From NCBI RefSeq assembly GCF_014218805.1, contig NZ_JACJUV010000001.1, positions 3,360,501-3,424,500 of the forward strand: a DNA stretch of 64,000 bases. The letters are read 5' to 3'. Made by a program: the position numbers and the translations under genes. The notes beneath the pieces were generated by a model, which worked only from the letters and a program-made list of their open reading frames with translations, was not told the DNA's origin and searched no databases. This document shows, one piece after another, positions 33,043-41,178 of this stretch (positions within the stretch are counted from its first letter, which is position 1; the number at the start of each line of letters is the position of its first letter). The DNA is from Teredinibacter franksiae (GTDB lineage Bacteria; Pseudomonadota; Gammaproteobacteria; Pseudomonadales; Cellvibrionaceae).

Positions 33043-33144
33043 CCCTAACAAATTACTCCTGCTGACATTTTTTCCGTTGCTTCTTTTGTGCTTAATAGCA
33101 CAAAAGAAGCAACGGAAAAAATGCAGCAGAGTAAGGCGTTAAGC
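33043..33144 (+). repeat. attC 11
   Basis: R'' CCCTAAC, R' GTTAAGC, 102 bp. A long near-perfect inner stem (CCGTTGCTTCTTTTGTGC with its complement). Closely related to attC 28. Confidence 0.9.
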
Positions 33145-33154
33145 AGTAATTGAT

Positions 33155-33466
33155 ATGCAACGAATCGGGCAAGAAATATTAGAAACCTGGAAGGACAAAC
33201 TTTCGGAGAAGTTAGGTAAGTCAGTAGAGGAGCTTTCAGAAAGAGGCTTATCTGCATCTGATTTTAATAGCTCGTCAAAGGTGGTTCTAAGCAATCCAGG
33301 TGAGCTGGAATGTACTTTTAGTCATGCATTTTCAGTCGTTAATGCAGAGGCTGGTAAAGTGGCAGTTTTTACCGAGCACTGTGGATACCATGAGTTTTAC
33401 CTAAATGGTATGAAAGTATCAGATGTGCTTACAGAAGAATATTGGGATGAAGATTACCGCGCTTAA
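33155..33466 (+). CDS. Cassette 12: hypothetical protein
   Basis: A 103-residue soluble acidic protein (MQRIGQEILETWKDKLSEKL...). Family not recognised. It starts 10 bp after attC11, and its TAA stop lies in the attC12 R'' box. Confidence 0.72.
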   Translation: MQRIGQEILETWKDKLSEKLGKSVEELSERGLSASDFNSSSKVVLSNPGELECTFSHAFSVVNAEAGKVAVFTEHCGYHEFYLNGMKVSDVLTEEYWDEDYRA

Positions 33467-33565
33467 CAAAGCCAGCAAATCTGACCTCCGTAAACTGTCT
33501 TCTTTTTTGCAAAAACACGCAAAAAAGCAGCCAATTCACTCCGGCAGTTTCTGGCGGCGTTAAGC
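33461..33565 (+). repeat. attC 12
   Basis: R'' GCTTAAC, R' GTTAAGC, 105 bp. R'' and R' are perfect complements. The same family as attC 15, and related to attC 13. Confidence 0.92.
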
Positions 33566-33571
33566 ACTATT

Positions 33572-33913
33572 ATGGATAAAGTAGAAATTGTAAATTGCGT
33601 AAAGATTCTCTGGGAAAATGTGAAAAAAGACTGCGAATTCTCCTATGAAATTATTCATGAGGTGGATCGTTTTTTAAATGGAGAGCTAAAGGGGTTGGAA
33701 GGACTAAAAGAGCTGGGTACAGGACTATACAAGGAGGTAGGTCGAAGCAACTATCCTGATGGGGATATTAGAAGGGACGGTATTCGATCTATGTCACACT
33801 TTGTTATGGGGTATTGGGACATTGCTTCAGACCGAGAGAATGAAAGCAAAAGACGTTTACAAATCGCAACCTCAGGTATGAATAACTATTTAAGTAATCA
33901 CGCAAATGCTTAA
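33572..33913 (+). CDS. Cassette 13: hypothetical protein
   Basis: A 113-residue soluble, helix-rich protein with GDIRRDGIRSMSHFVMGYWD in its C-terminal half. Family not recognised. It starts 6 bp after attC12. Confidence 0.72.
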   Translation: MDKVEIVNCVKILWENVKKDCEFSYEIIHEVDRFLNGELKGLEGLKELGTGLYKEVGRSNYPDGDIRRDGIRSMSHFVMGYWDIASDRENESKRRLQIATSGMNNYLSNHANA

Positions 33914-34006
33914 CAAAAGTAGCCAATTGACCTCCGCAAACTGTCTTCTTTTTTGCGGAGCAAAAAAACAGCCAGCCTGCTCCGGCAATTGCTACTGGCG
34001 TTATGC
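33908..34006 (+). repeat. attC 13
   Basis: R'' GCTTAAC, R' GTTATGC, 99 bp. R'' complements its own cassette start (GTTAAGC at 33559). Confidence 0.9.
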
Positions 34007-34026
34007 TCTCAAGGAATTTCTAATTC

Positions 34027-34533
34027 ATGGCAATGATTTTAACGGGTAAAATATCCGAACAAGGCTTTGAGCAGGACTACGTACCGAATACAGAGTATTT
34101 CTACTCCGTTAGCGGGAAAGAGATAAAAGCTCCTTCAACTATAGTTTGGTGCAACGACTGTCAAAAACTATGTGATGGCGAGTTATTACCTAGCCTTGCT
34201 GCCATTAATGACAGAATGGAAAGGTTTCGCTCCGGCGCTTTGGATGAGGTTCTTGGGCTAGACGGCGTAAAGCGAAATTCGGAAATTTCTGAAATGGAGT
34301 TGCTCCGAAATCTCAGAAAAGCTAGGAAGTCAGAAGCAAAGTGTCTGGTTTGCGGGGGCTCTAGCATAACCGAAGTAGATGAGCCTGAAGGCTATTCTCC
34401 AGAGTACCCACCAATAAAATTGACAGTAAAGTACATGAACGGAGAGCATCAACTTTTGATTTATATTTCCGGTCATGCAAATCTAAAGTCAATGGGCAAG
34501 GTGGTGCTAAATGAAGAAGGGCAAATAGCATAA
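34027..34533 (+). CDS. Cassette 14: hypothetical protein with paired CxxC motifs
   Basis: A 168-residue protein with two cysteine pairs, CNDCQKLC near residue 42 and CLVCGG near residue 107, which could form one zinc site around a basic helical region (ELLRNLRKARKSEAK). The C-terminus is beta-rich. No family recognised. Confidence 0.74.
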   Translation: MAMILTGKISEQGFEQDYVPNTEYFYSVSGKEIKAPSTIVWCNDCQKLCDGELLPSLAAINDRMERFRSGALDEVLGLDGVKRNSEISEMELLRNLRKARKSEAKCLVCGGSSITEVDEPEGYSPEYPPIKLTVKYMNGEHQLLIYISGHANLKSMGKVVLNEEGQIA

Positions 34534-34636
34534 CAAGCGTAATCAGTGCGAAATTTATTCCGGCGCTTGTTTTGTGGCGGAAAAGACTGCCACAAAAAAA
34601 TCACCTCCATAAATTCGCCTGTTACGGGCGTTAGGC
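34528..34636 (+). repeat. attC 14
   Basis: R'' GCATAAC, R' GTTAGGC, 109 bp. R'' complements its cassette start (GTTATGC). Confidence 0.9.
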
Positions 34637-34641
34637 ATTAA

Positions 34642-35058
34642 ATGAGCATCATGAAATTTAGCTGGGCTGAGCTTATAAATGAAATAGCTAGGATGCATAT
34701 TTCAGGCCTAGGCGAGTCTGAAATTTCATCTAAGCTTGCCGAAGCTTCTCTGAGTGGGTGCGGGGAAATTGAGCGTGTAGAAATTGACTCCACAATTGCA
34801 TCACCATTTATTCAGCTGAATATGCCGCGGATTGAAGTGTCACATCATGACAAAGTCATAACTGCGAATTTTCTAGCATTGAATTTTTCTGCAGTAAACG
34901 TCGACGATCTGGATGGTTTAGAAAAAGGTACTTCTATCAGCTTTAGTACACGTATAATTAAATCAAATGGTCCGTTTCCCGGTGTCGGTATTTCGGAGTT
35001 TGATGATGAAAGGGAAATATTAATAATGTTGGGCACTAAGGAATCCGAACTTGCCTAA
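34642..35058 (+). CDS. Cassette 15: hypothetical protein
   Basis: A 138-residue soluble protein: a short helical start, then beta-rich sequence. ATG 34642 or ATG 34651 could be used; neither has a strong ribosome site. Family not recognised. Confidence 0.72.
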   Translation: MSIMKFSWAELINEIARMHISGLGESEISSKLAEASLSGCGEIERVEIDSTIASPFIQLNMPRIEVSHHDKVITANFLALNFSAVNVDDLDGLEKGTSISFSTRIIKSNGPFPGVGISEFDDEREILIMLGTKESELA

Positions 35059-35157
35059 CAAAGCCAGCAAATCTGACTTCCGTGAGCTGTCTTCTTTTTT
35101 GCAAAAACACGCAAAAAAGCAGCCATCTCACTCCAGCAGTTTCTGGCGACGTTAGGA
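35053..35157 (+). repeat. attC 15
   Basis: R'' GCCTAAC, R' GTTAGGA, 105 bp. R'' complements its cassette start (GTTAGGC). Near-identical inner stem to attC 12. Confidence 0.92.
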
Positions 35158-35181
35158 GTCCATGTTCACGCGAGAAAAATC

Positions 35182-35736
35182 ATGAAAGAAATTCAAGAAA
35201 GGTTAAAAATATTAATTCAGTCAGCGATCATTGAGATTATCGATAATAATTCCGAAAAAATTGTTTCGTATAAGAAAAAATCACCTACCGAAGTATTTAT
35301 AAGCGTCTCCGGGCTGGCGGTAGATGTTTTTCCTGGCCAGCATGGCGGTATTAGTATTTCACTTATCCCAGCAGGTGTAAGCGAAACTGAAGTAGCTGAA
35401 TGCGCTGATTTAGATTTATATTTTGATGGTAGTAAAAGTCTACCGGCATGTAAATCGCTCTCAACCTACGTAAGTAGCCTAGTTGAAGGTGATTTGTCTT
35501 GTGATGAGGAGTCATGGTATAAAGAAATATCTAATATTATCTTTATAGCAACGGCGATGGCTGCCATGTCTAGTAAGGTTGTTGAATCACTTTGTAGTGT
35601 AAATATTCAAGCATATACGCCATCTGGTTCAGAATATACAAGGTTTTTTAAGTTCTATGTATTCGACAGAGAATCGAATTCCAAATTAAGAAATTATTGC
35701 GAAGCTGTTTTACTTAATAGATATGTACTCTCCTAA
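35182..35736 (+). CDS. Cassette 16: hypothetical protein
   Basis: A 184-residue protein with a helical N-terminus, a beta-rich middle, and a hydrophobic stretch (IIFIATAMAAMSS) near residue 117 that could be a buried helix rather than a membrane span. Family not recognised. Confidence 0.74.
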   Translation: MKEIQERLKILIQSAIIEIIDNNSEKIVSYKKKSPTEVFISVSGLAVDVFPGQHGGISISLIPAGVSETEVAECADLDLYFDGSKSLPACKSLSTYVSSLVEGDLSCDEESWYKEISNIIFIATAMAAMSSKVVESLCSVNIQAYTPSGSEYTRFFKFYVFDRESNSKLRNYCEAVLLNRYVLS

Positions 35737-35841
35737 CAAAGCTATCAAATTGACGGCTTTTCCGTCGCTTGTTTTGTGGCTTAACGCTACGCTACCACAA
35801 AACAATCAACTCCAAAGCCGCAATTTATAGCGGCGTTATGA
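35731..35841 (+). repeat. attC 16
   Basis: R'' TCCTAAC, R' GTTATGA, 111 bp. R'' complements its cassette start (GTTAGGA). Inner stem with GACGGCTTTTCCGT, shared with attC 24. Confidence 0.92.
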
Positions 35842-36241
35842 GGCTAGGGCGAATTAAAGTATTTTAACTTCCACTTTTGTAGTGGGGTGCTAAATCGGTA
35901 GGAGCTTTATCGTAGTGTGGCAGTTGCAGCCGTAGGCCACAACTAAGCACTTCGTAGAAAACGGGTGCTAGTTAGTCGCTCAATTAAATTACAAAAAGCG
36001 CAAATTAATTGAGCTTTTTACAGTAGTAGAATTGACGGTAGGAGTTGTTCGTTCCTTTTAAGTGGTAGTCGGACAGTGTGTTGCCACAGGAAGTCCAGGT
36101 TAGTTAAAAAGGTTGGTTTATGCGTTCTAAGAGGTTAACGAGTGTGGCTCATAACAAGGCGCTCAAACATCAGCCCAGCGAGCTGGGCTTGGACCTCCGT
36201 TACGGCGCTTCGCGCCTTCACTGCGGCCGTTTAGCGCGGCG
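35836..36241 (+). repeat. Cassette 17: ORF-less cassette
   Basis: About 405 bp without a usable gene on either strand. It contains CACTTCGTAG and GTTCGTTCCTT, short motifs that recur in the other ORF-less cassettes, and a near-palindrome CAATTAAATT / AATTAATTG around 35980-36010. Confidence 0.7.
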
Positions 36242-36247
36242 TTAAGT
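36149..36247 (+). repeat. attC 17
   Basis: R'' TCATAAC, R' GTTAAGT, 99 bp. GCTCATAAC complements its cassette start (GTTATGAGG). Confidence 0.9.
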
Positions 36248-36269
36248 GCCCCCGTGAATAGAGAAATGT

Positions 36270-36731
36270 ATGTATAAATTAGTATCCCTAATAGGTCTGA
36301 TATTGTTTCCATTTCAAGCTATCGCTGGCGCATGGGGAGTCGGTGCATTTGATAACGATACTGCTCTAGATTGGGTGAGTGAATTATCCGACTCAGATAA
36401 TCCGTTAGTGCTTTTTAAAAGTGCAATCGATGCCCCATCTATAGGTGGTTATATTGATGCTGACATTTGTTCCAATGCCATTGCTGCATCAGAAATTGTA
36501 GCAATTGTGTTCAATGCATCGAGTGGGGAATATAGCAAAGTAATATTGAAGCTTGCAAAATCGCTAAAACCGCAGTTGAGTAAAGAAGCAGTCCCGAGAG
36601 CAGAAAAAGCTGTGGCAATATGTAGTGGTGAGTCGGGATCAGAATTAAAACAATTGTGGAATGAGTCGAAGGAATGGAGTGCCTATGTTGGTGGGTTACA
36701 GCATCGCCTGAAATCCGCACTTAACAAGTAG
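36270..36731 (+). CDS. Cassette 18: exported DUF4259-like protein
   Basis: A 153-residue protein with a signal peptide (LVSLIGLILFPFQAIA) directly followed by GAWGVGAFDNDTALDW, the N-terminal signature of DUF4259 proteins. Most members of that family lack a signal peptide, so this may be a periplasmic version. Function of the family is unknown; members often sit in immunity-type gene neighbourhoods. Its two cysteines (ICS and ICS) may form a disulfide. Confidence 0.8.
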   Translation: MYKLVSLIGLILFPFQAIAGAWGVGAFDNDTALDWVSELSDSDNPLVLFKSAIDAPSIGGYIDADICSNAIAASEIVAIVFNASSGEYSKVILKLAKSLKPQLSKEAVPRAEKAVAICSGESGSELKQLWNESKEWSAYVGGLQHRLKSALNK

Positions 36732-36834
36732 CTGCACCTGACAAATATTGCTGCGCTCGTTTTGTGTATGTCGCGCAGCTCCATTCTACACAAAACGCTC
36801 TCCACAATATTTTCAGGTGAGCAAGGCGTTAGAA
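36719..36834 (+). repeat. attC 18
   Basis: R'' ACTTAAC, R' GTTAGAA, 116 bp. GCACTTAAC exactly complements its cassette start (GTTAAGTGC). Same family as attC 2, 29 and 38. Confidence 0.92.
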
Positions 36835-36850
36835 CTCACAAGGAGTATCA

Positions 36851-37273
36851 GTGCCACCAACATTTCTAGTATTTTTAGCATTTGTAATGTATGCGCCTCT
36901 CTTTTTTCTGGTTTTACTTGTTTGCGTCTGTATGCATTTTACTGGCAAGTACAGTAAGTACTCAATGCCCGTATTGGCTGTGTATTTTGCATTCCCAATA
37001 TCAATCGCTATTGCATGCTTAGTGGCATTGCCTGCCTTCCTCCTGTCTATAGCTGGCGTATATCTATCAGAGCAGTATCTTGTAGAGGCAGCATATCCTG
37101 TTAATGTCATTCTGGTGTCTTTAGCCGCAATTTTTTTCTTTGTAGTGTGCTATAAGTTGGTTAAAAAACTGTGCCTGTTGGCTTGGGCATGGGCATTAAA
37201 CAGGTGGCCTTTTGGCTTGTTTTATCAAGGCTCTAACAAGCATAGCCAGGCCGACATTAATTCCGGCGTTTGA
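36851..37273 (+). CDS. Cassette 19: polytopic membrane protein
   Basis: A 140-residue protein starting at GTG 36851 with a good ribosome site (AAGGAG). Four hydrophobic segments are visible. The coding frame continues about 40 bp into attC19 and stops at TGA 37271-37273, so its last 14 residues are encoded by recombination-site sequence. Family not recognised. Confidence 0.72.
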   Translation: MPPTFLVFLAFVMYAPLFFLVLLVCVCMHFTGKYSKYSMPVLAVYFAFPISIAIACLVALPAFLLSIAGVYLSEQYLVEAAYPVNVILVSLAAIFFFVVCYKLVKKLCLLAWAWALNRWPFGLFYQGSNKHSQADINSGV

Positions 37274-37343
37274 TTTTATGCTGGCCGCTACGCTAGCACA
37301 AAATTAAACGTCTCCATCAATGCGCCTGCTATGGGCGTTATGC
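37231..37343 (+). repeat. attC 19
   Basis: R'' CTCTAAC, R' GTTATGC, 113 bp. Overlaps the 3' end of the cassette 19 gene. Confidence 0.9.
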
Positions 37344-37370
37344 ACAGAGTATTGCGAATAAAATATCTAT

Positions 37371-37718
37371 ATGAATGGAAGGTTGTTTCTCAATAAATAT
37401 GACAGGGCCAAATATATTAGCGGGTGGATTACTGTTCTATTGGCGAGTCTAGGATTATGCTCAGCGGTGATTTACGGAGAGCGTATAGCCGTGCCTATAG
37501 GGCGATTATGTTTTGCTATGCTCATAACGTATATTAATCTCGAAAGTCTTGTTGGTGGAATTATGCCGGGTAAAGCTACCGGCGTACGAACATCTGCAAT
37601 AGCGCGAGAAAGTATGCCAATTCGGTTTTGGTCTTCCATTATTTTTATGGAGCTAATAGCAATAGCATTTTTTATAGCTGGAACGTACCAATTATGTGTT
37701 CAAGTGGCTTATGCATAA
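37371..37718 (+). CDS. Cassette 20: small membrane protein
   Basis: A 115-residue protein with three hydrophobic segments (near 16-35, 44-62 and 87-110) separated by basic loops. Family not recognised. Its stop codon lies in attC20. Confidence 0.7.
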   Translation: MNGRLFLNKYDRAKYISGWITVLLASLGLCSAVIYGERIAVPIGRLCFAMLITYINLESLVGGIMPGKATGVRTSAIARESMPIRFWSSIIFMELIAIAFFIAGTYQLCVQVAYA

Positions 37719-37825
37719 CAAACTCAGCCAGCAGGACCTCCGTTCCGGCGCTTGTTTTTGTGCTGGTCGCTACGCTTGCACAAAAAAATCACCTCCACTA
37801 CGGCCGCTGCTGCAGGGCGTTAGAA
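37713..37825 (+). repeat. attC 20
   Basis: R'' GCATAAC, R' GTTAGAA, 113 bp. TGCATAAC complements its cassette start (GTTATGCA). Same family as attC 6, 37 and 39. Confidence 0.92.
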
Positions 37826-38222
37826 AGCTCTGCTAAAAATATGGTCTGCTTTTAGTTTGGAGTAAGGCGCTTCGTAGGAAGTGAGTGGTGCTGGGTAGCT
37901 TTAAAGTAATACGTGGTAGCTCAAAGTGATTTCCGTTTTTGAGCTATCTCGGTATTAAGCCTTTGTGTGTTGTTCGGTAAATTACCGTTCGTTCTTCACG
38001 GGGTAGCAGGGTGTTGTGGTTTCGGCTGGTTTGGTATTCTTGCGGTCACAATTTTCGGGTGTGGTTCCGCTAGCGCTCCACAACGTAGTATAAATTAGGG
38101 TGTAATTGTCGCCGGTCTAACCAAGCTAGCAACCTGACACTGCATGCTACGCTTCTTTTTGGTGTGGCTGCGCCACAATACACCAAAAAGCTGCTACGCA
38201 CACAGTGCAGGTTCTAGCAGCG
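37820..38222 (+). repeat. Cassette 21: ORF-less cassette
   Basis: About 400 bp with no gene I can support. It carries CTTCGTAGG, GTTCGTTCTTCACGGGG and ACAACGTAGTATAA, close to motifs in cassettes 2 and 38. Confidence 0.7.
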
Positions 38223-38228
38223 TTAGGC
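38115..38228 (+). repeat. attC 21
   Basis: R'' GTCTAAC, R' GTTAGGC, 114 bp. Nearly identical to attC 22. Confidence 0.9.
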
Positions 38229-38245
38229 GCGGGCAAGATTTAGAT

Positions 38246-38596
38246 ATGAAATATGCATTTGTGATTACTGTTTTGTTTTTATGTTCTTGTTCTGAAAGGA
38301 TGAGCGAGAGCGATATCGATGTAGTGGTGGCAACGAAGTCTCTGCAATATCTACTGTCAAAATGTGTCGCGGATGGTGGTATTTTTTTTGGCGAGATGAG
38401 TTATGAACAGCCAATTGGCAAAAGGTTGTCTTATTGTAACCAATCCGGCGCTTACATTAAGTATGGTGGTGTTTTTGTAGAAGAATATGGTTTGTATATG
38501 CCGGGAAAAGGGATTTCAGTTGTGGAATCAAGCAGTACAGATCCTAGTTACAAGAATATTTCAGGGTTGGTATATAGCTATCGAATACGGGGGTAA
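38246..38596 (+). CDS. Cassette 22: small lipoprotein
   Basis: A 116-residue protein from ATG 38246 (the frame is open upstream only through attC21). The N-terminus MKYAFVITVLFLCSCSE is a lipoprotein signal with a candidate lipid-bearing Cys15. The mature part is small and soluble. Family not recognised. Confidence 0.74.
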   Translation: MKYAFVITVLFLCSCSERMSESDIDVVVATKSLQYLLSKCVADGGIFFGEMSYEQPIGKRLSYCNQSGAYIKYGGVFVEEYGLYMPGKGISVVESSSTDPSYKNISGLVYSYRIRG

Positions 38597-38599
38597 AAT

Positions 38600-38713
38600 G
38601 CCTAACCAAGCTAGCAACCTGACACTGCATGCTACGCTTCTTTTCGGTGTGGCTGCGCCACAATACACCAAAAAGCTGCTCCGCACGCAGTGCAGGTTCT
38701 AGCGACGTTATGA
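38600..38713 (+). repeat. attC 22
   Basis: R'' GCCTAAC, R' GTTATGA, 114 bp. R'' complements its cassette start (GTTAGGC at 38222). Confidence 0.92.
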
Positions 38714-39097
38714 GCGCGGTTCGAAAATAAATAAAACGAGTCATGTGCTTGATTTACGGCACGTTGTAGAGCGTCTCTCGGCGTTAAAGTAAGTCGGCTC
38801 TTTGTATCTCACCAGCTTTGTTCCTGGTGCCAAATAGTAGTTTTACAGGTGGTGGTAAATAGCACTTCGCATTTAGCCACCGCTTTTTTAATATGGGGCT
38901 TGTTGGTGGGGTGGTGTGTTCGTTCCTGCTGCCATTGGCAAACTAAATTAAAAACGTGGTTTTGTTGTGGCGCCAACCGCCGCCGCATAACCAGTCGGTC
39001 AACCTGACGCTGCATACTCCGCCGTTTTTTGTGCATTACGCTTCGCTTCATTCTTGCACAAAAAGCAGCTCCATATGCATCGCAGGCTACCTTAGCG
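38708..39097 (+). repeat. R-cassette copy 4 (cassette 23)
   Basis: 390 bp. H1 and H2 are intact. This copy has the AACTAAATTAAAAACG variant, one base longer than in copies 1-3, which shifts any minus-strand frame. Type-B attC. Confidence 0.95.
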
Positions 39098-39103
39098 TTA
39101 GCT
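38985..39103 (+). repeat. attC 23 (type B)
   Basis: R'' GCATAAC, R' GTTAGCT, 119 bp, R-cassette type B. Confidence 0.92.
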
Positions 39104-39122
39104 CGCAAAATAAGCAATCGAT

Positions 39123-39581
39123 ATGATCAAGCTAAAAAATGTAGAAGGCAATATTGATTTTTCTTTGGAGGTAATTGGATACCAATTCCCAGATAGCAAG
39201 AAAGATGACTGGTGCTTACTAAAGGTAAAAATTGCTCAGGGTGACGATAGATGCGAGCTTGTCGATCCGGCTGTGGAAACTACAGAATTGGTGCAACTAT
39301 TACGCTGGTTTTCGAGTCTGGCAGATGGGCGGTTGCCGCGCTACTCTTGCCTAACATTTACTGAGCCATGTCTTAGTTTCGATTTTTTGGCGTTTAATGA
39401 TGGTGTAGTAAGAATAGCCATTAATCTAAGTCACGAGCTTAAGCCTCCATTTAAAATTGAGCAGTTTAGGGCTAAAAGTGAAGATTGGAATGTGGTGGTC
39501 GAACTACGCGCTAATGACTTTGCCAATATACGTGGAGGCATAAAATTGGCCCTAGAAAATTATCCGGTGCGTGGGAGCTAA
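39123..39581 (+). CDS. Cassette 24: WapI-like immunity protein candidate
   Basis: A 152-residue soluble protein. EVIGYQFPDSKKDDWCLLKVKI, split here as EVIGYQFPDSKKDDW and CLLKVKI, then ETTELVQLLRWFSSLADG and LTFTEPCLSFDF, follow the order seen in WapI-type immunity proteins (protective partners of contact-dependent WapA toxins). The match is from memory of the family, not a search. No toxin gene is nearby, so it would be an orphan immunity gene. Confidence 0.65.
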   Translation: MIKLKNVEGNIDFSLEVIGYQFPDSKKDDWCLLKVKIAQGDDRCELVDPAVETTELVQLLRWFSSLADGRLPRYSCLTFTEPCLSFDFLAFNDGVVRIAINLSHELKPPFKIEQFRAKSEDWNVVVELRANDFANIRGGIKLALENYPVRGS

Positions 39582-39687
39582 CAAGGAAAATCAGTCTGAC
39601 GGCTTTTCCGTTACTTGTTTTGTGGCTTTACGCTACGCTGCCACAAAACAATCCACTACAAAGCCGCAGCTGTTTGCGGCGTTAGAT
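39576..39687 (+). repeat. attC 24
   Basis: R'' AGCTAAC, R' GTTAGAT, 112 bp. GAGCTAAC complements its cassette start (GTTAGCTC). Confidence 0.92.
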
Positions 39688-39718
39688 TTCATTTAGGCCC
39701 ATTCCAAGATTATAAGTT

Positions 39719-40504
39719 ATGAATTCTATAAGAATCACTAAATACAACCCTGAAAACCGAAATTCCGAAGGGCATTACTTGCTGGACGAATGGACTTGCC
39801 CATCTGAAGTTGGAAAAACATTTAATGGGGTGAAGTTTAAAGAATCTGAATACTTTGAAATCGAATCAAAATATGTAGATGCAGCTATAAAGCTGATTGA
39901 ATCGACGGGTTTGAATTATCTAAGAATTGTAGGCTTAAACACGAACTTTATTAGTGAGTATCTATCTGACCAAAATGACCAGTGGCTCTTTGAAAGTCAG
40001 TTTTCAGAAATTGAATTATTCGAAGACAAATCAGTTGATATATCAGATATTAAAACAATAATAAAAATGATACTTCGAAATTATATAGGCTGTAGATTAG
40101 AGGTGGATGGTAAGTTTAGCTTACACTTCGGTTATGACTTTTATATGTACGCCAGTATTCCAGGTTTTGACAAAGATACAATTGAATACATAGAAGGGCT
40201 GGGGCTGTATTTTGAAAATATTGATCAAGATGTGTCAGGGTATAGTTATGAATTTTCTGTAGATGTCGCAGGTAAAGGCGAGGAGTGTGTAGATAATACA
40301 GTTTATCTTGTTAATATTACACGAGATAATATTAGAATAGCATTGGACTTCTCTAATGAGCATCCATGCAATCATCACTTTCAAATAACTGAAGATAATT
40401 ACGCCATGTTTGTCGATCAAGTTGATTTTGACTTCAATGTGAATGAGTATTTTTTAAACTGTGAAAAAATTACACTTAAGCCTAGCTATCAAAGAAAAAT
40501 CTAA
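39719..40504 (+). CDS. Cassette 25: hypothetical protein, immunity-like N-terminus
   Basis: A 261-residue acidic soluble protein. Its start (SIRITKYNPENRNSEGHYLL, then DEWTCPSEVGKTFNG) resembles a widespread family of uncharacterised proteins often found near polymorphic toxins; this is a resemblance only. The second half is Asp/Glu-rich. It is the largest soluble cassette protein here. Confidence 0.75.
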   Translation: MNSIRITKYNPENRNSEGHYLLDEWTCPSEVGKTFNGVKFKESEYFEIESKYVDAAIKLIESTGLNYLRIVGLNTNFISEYLSDQNDQWLFESQFSEIELFEDKSVDISDIKTIIKMILRNYIGCRLEVDGKFSLHFGYDFYMYASIPGFDKDTIEYIEGLGLYFENIDQDVSGYSYEFSVDVAGKGEECVDNTVYLVNITRDNIRIALDFSNEHPCNHHFQITEDNYAMFVDQVDFDFNVNEYFLNCEKITLKPSYQRKI

Positions 40505-40611
40505 CAAATGTATCAAATTGACGCCATTTACTTCGTTTCGTTTTGCGGTGGCTTCGCCACTTTACCGCAAACTACACTACATAAATAGCGCAATTTATAC
40601 AGGCGTTAGGT
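40499..40611 (+). repeat. attC 25
   Basis: R'' ATCTAAC, R' GTTAGGT, 113 bp. ATCTAAC complements its cassette start (GTTAGAT). Confidence 0.92.
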
Positions 40612-40616
40612 TTTCT

Positions 40617-40907
40617 ATGAATTCAGACAATAAGCATTTATATCATGGAAGTGACTGGGCGGAGCACGAAGATGTTCTCATTGGAAATAAAGAGGGACTA
40701 GAAGCTCTACGCTTTGCAATTGATGAGGCTATAGAAAAAGGTGAGTCAAAAACGGAAATCGGAGAATTTCTAGCCATACGGTGCCTAGATTCTAAGTATT
40801 TCGAAAAACAAGGAAACGTAAATACTTTCGGATCAAAGATCGCTTTCGTCTTAATAGGCGTTGCATTTATTTTAACTGCTTTTTTGGTTTGGTTAGCAGT
40901 TTCATAA
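40617..40907 (+). CDS. Cassette 26: small protein with C-terminal membrane anchor
   Basis: A 96-residue protein from ATG 40617, 6 bp after attC25. An acidic soluble part (residues 1-70) is followed by one hydrophobic segment (IAFVLIGVAFILTAFLVWLAV) at the extreme C-terminus, a tail-anchored layout. The upstream-extended frame runs through attC25 and is not used. Family not recognised. Confidence 0.7.
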   Translation: MNSDNKHLYHGSDWAEHEDVLIGNKEGLEALRFAIDEAIEKGESKTEIGEFLAIRCLDSKYFEKQGNVNTFGSKIAFVLIGVAFILTAFLVWLAVS

Positions 40908-40923
40908 TGTATCAAGTATCCAA

Positions 40924-40930
40924 ACCTAAC
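40924..40930 (+). repeat. attC 26, left remnant (R'' box)
   Basis: ACCTAAC; with the bases before it (CAAACCTAAC) it exactly complements the start of cassette 26 (GTTAGGTTT). The rest of this attC is at 43285-43374, beyond the IS91-like insertion. Confidence 0.85.
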
Positions 40931-41178
40931 AAATAAGGATATGTCGCGCGAAGCCGCGACCTATCCTATTGTTGAACGAGCCCGTGCTGCAGGCTCTCTC
41001 TATAGTAAATAAGTAAAATGGGTTTTGTTAACCGGAAGGGTGTGTCGACGTTATGTCTTTATGGAAGGCGAGTGCAAGCCTCGCCTGTTAGACGATAAAA
41101 AAATACTGATTTTATTTCATGGATGCTTCTCCAGTTTGAATGAATTGATTCCCTTTGGTGTCTTCCCTTTTAATCTTT

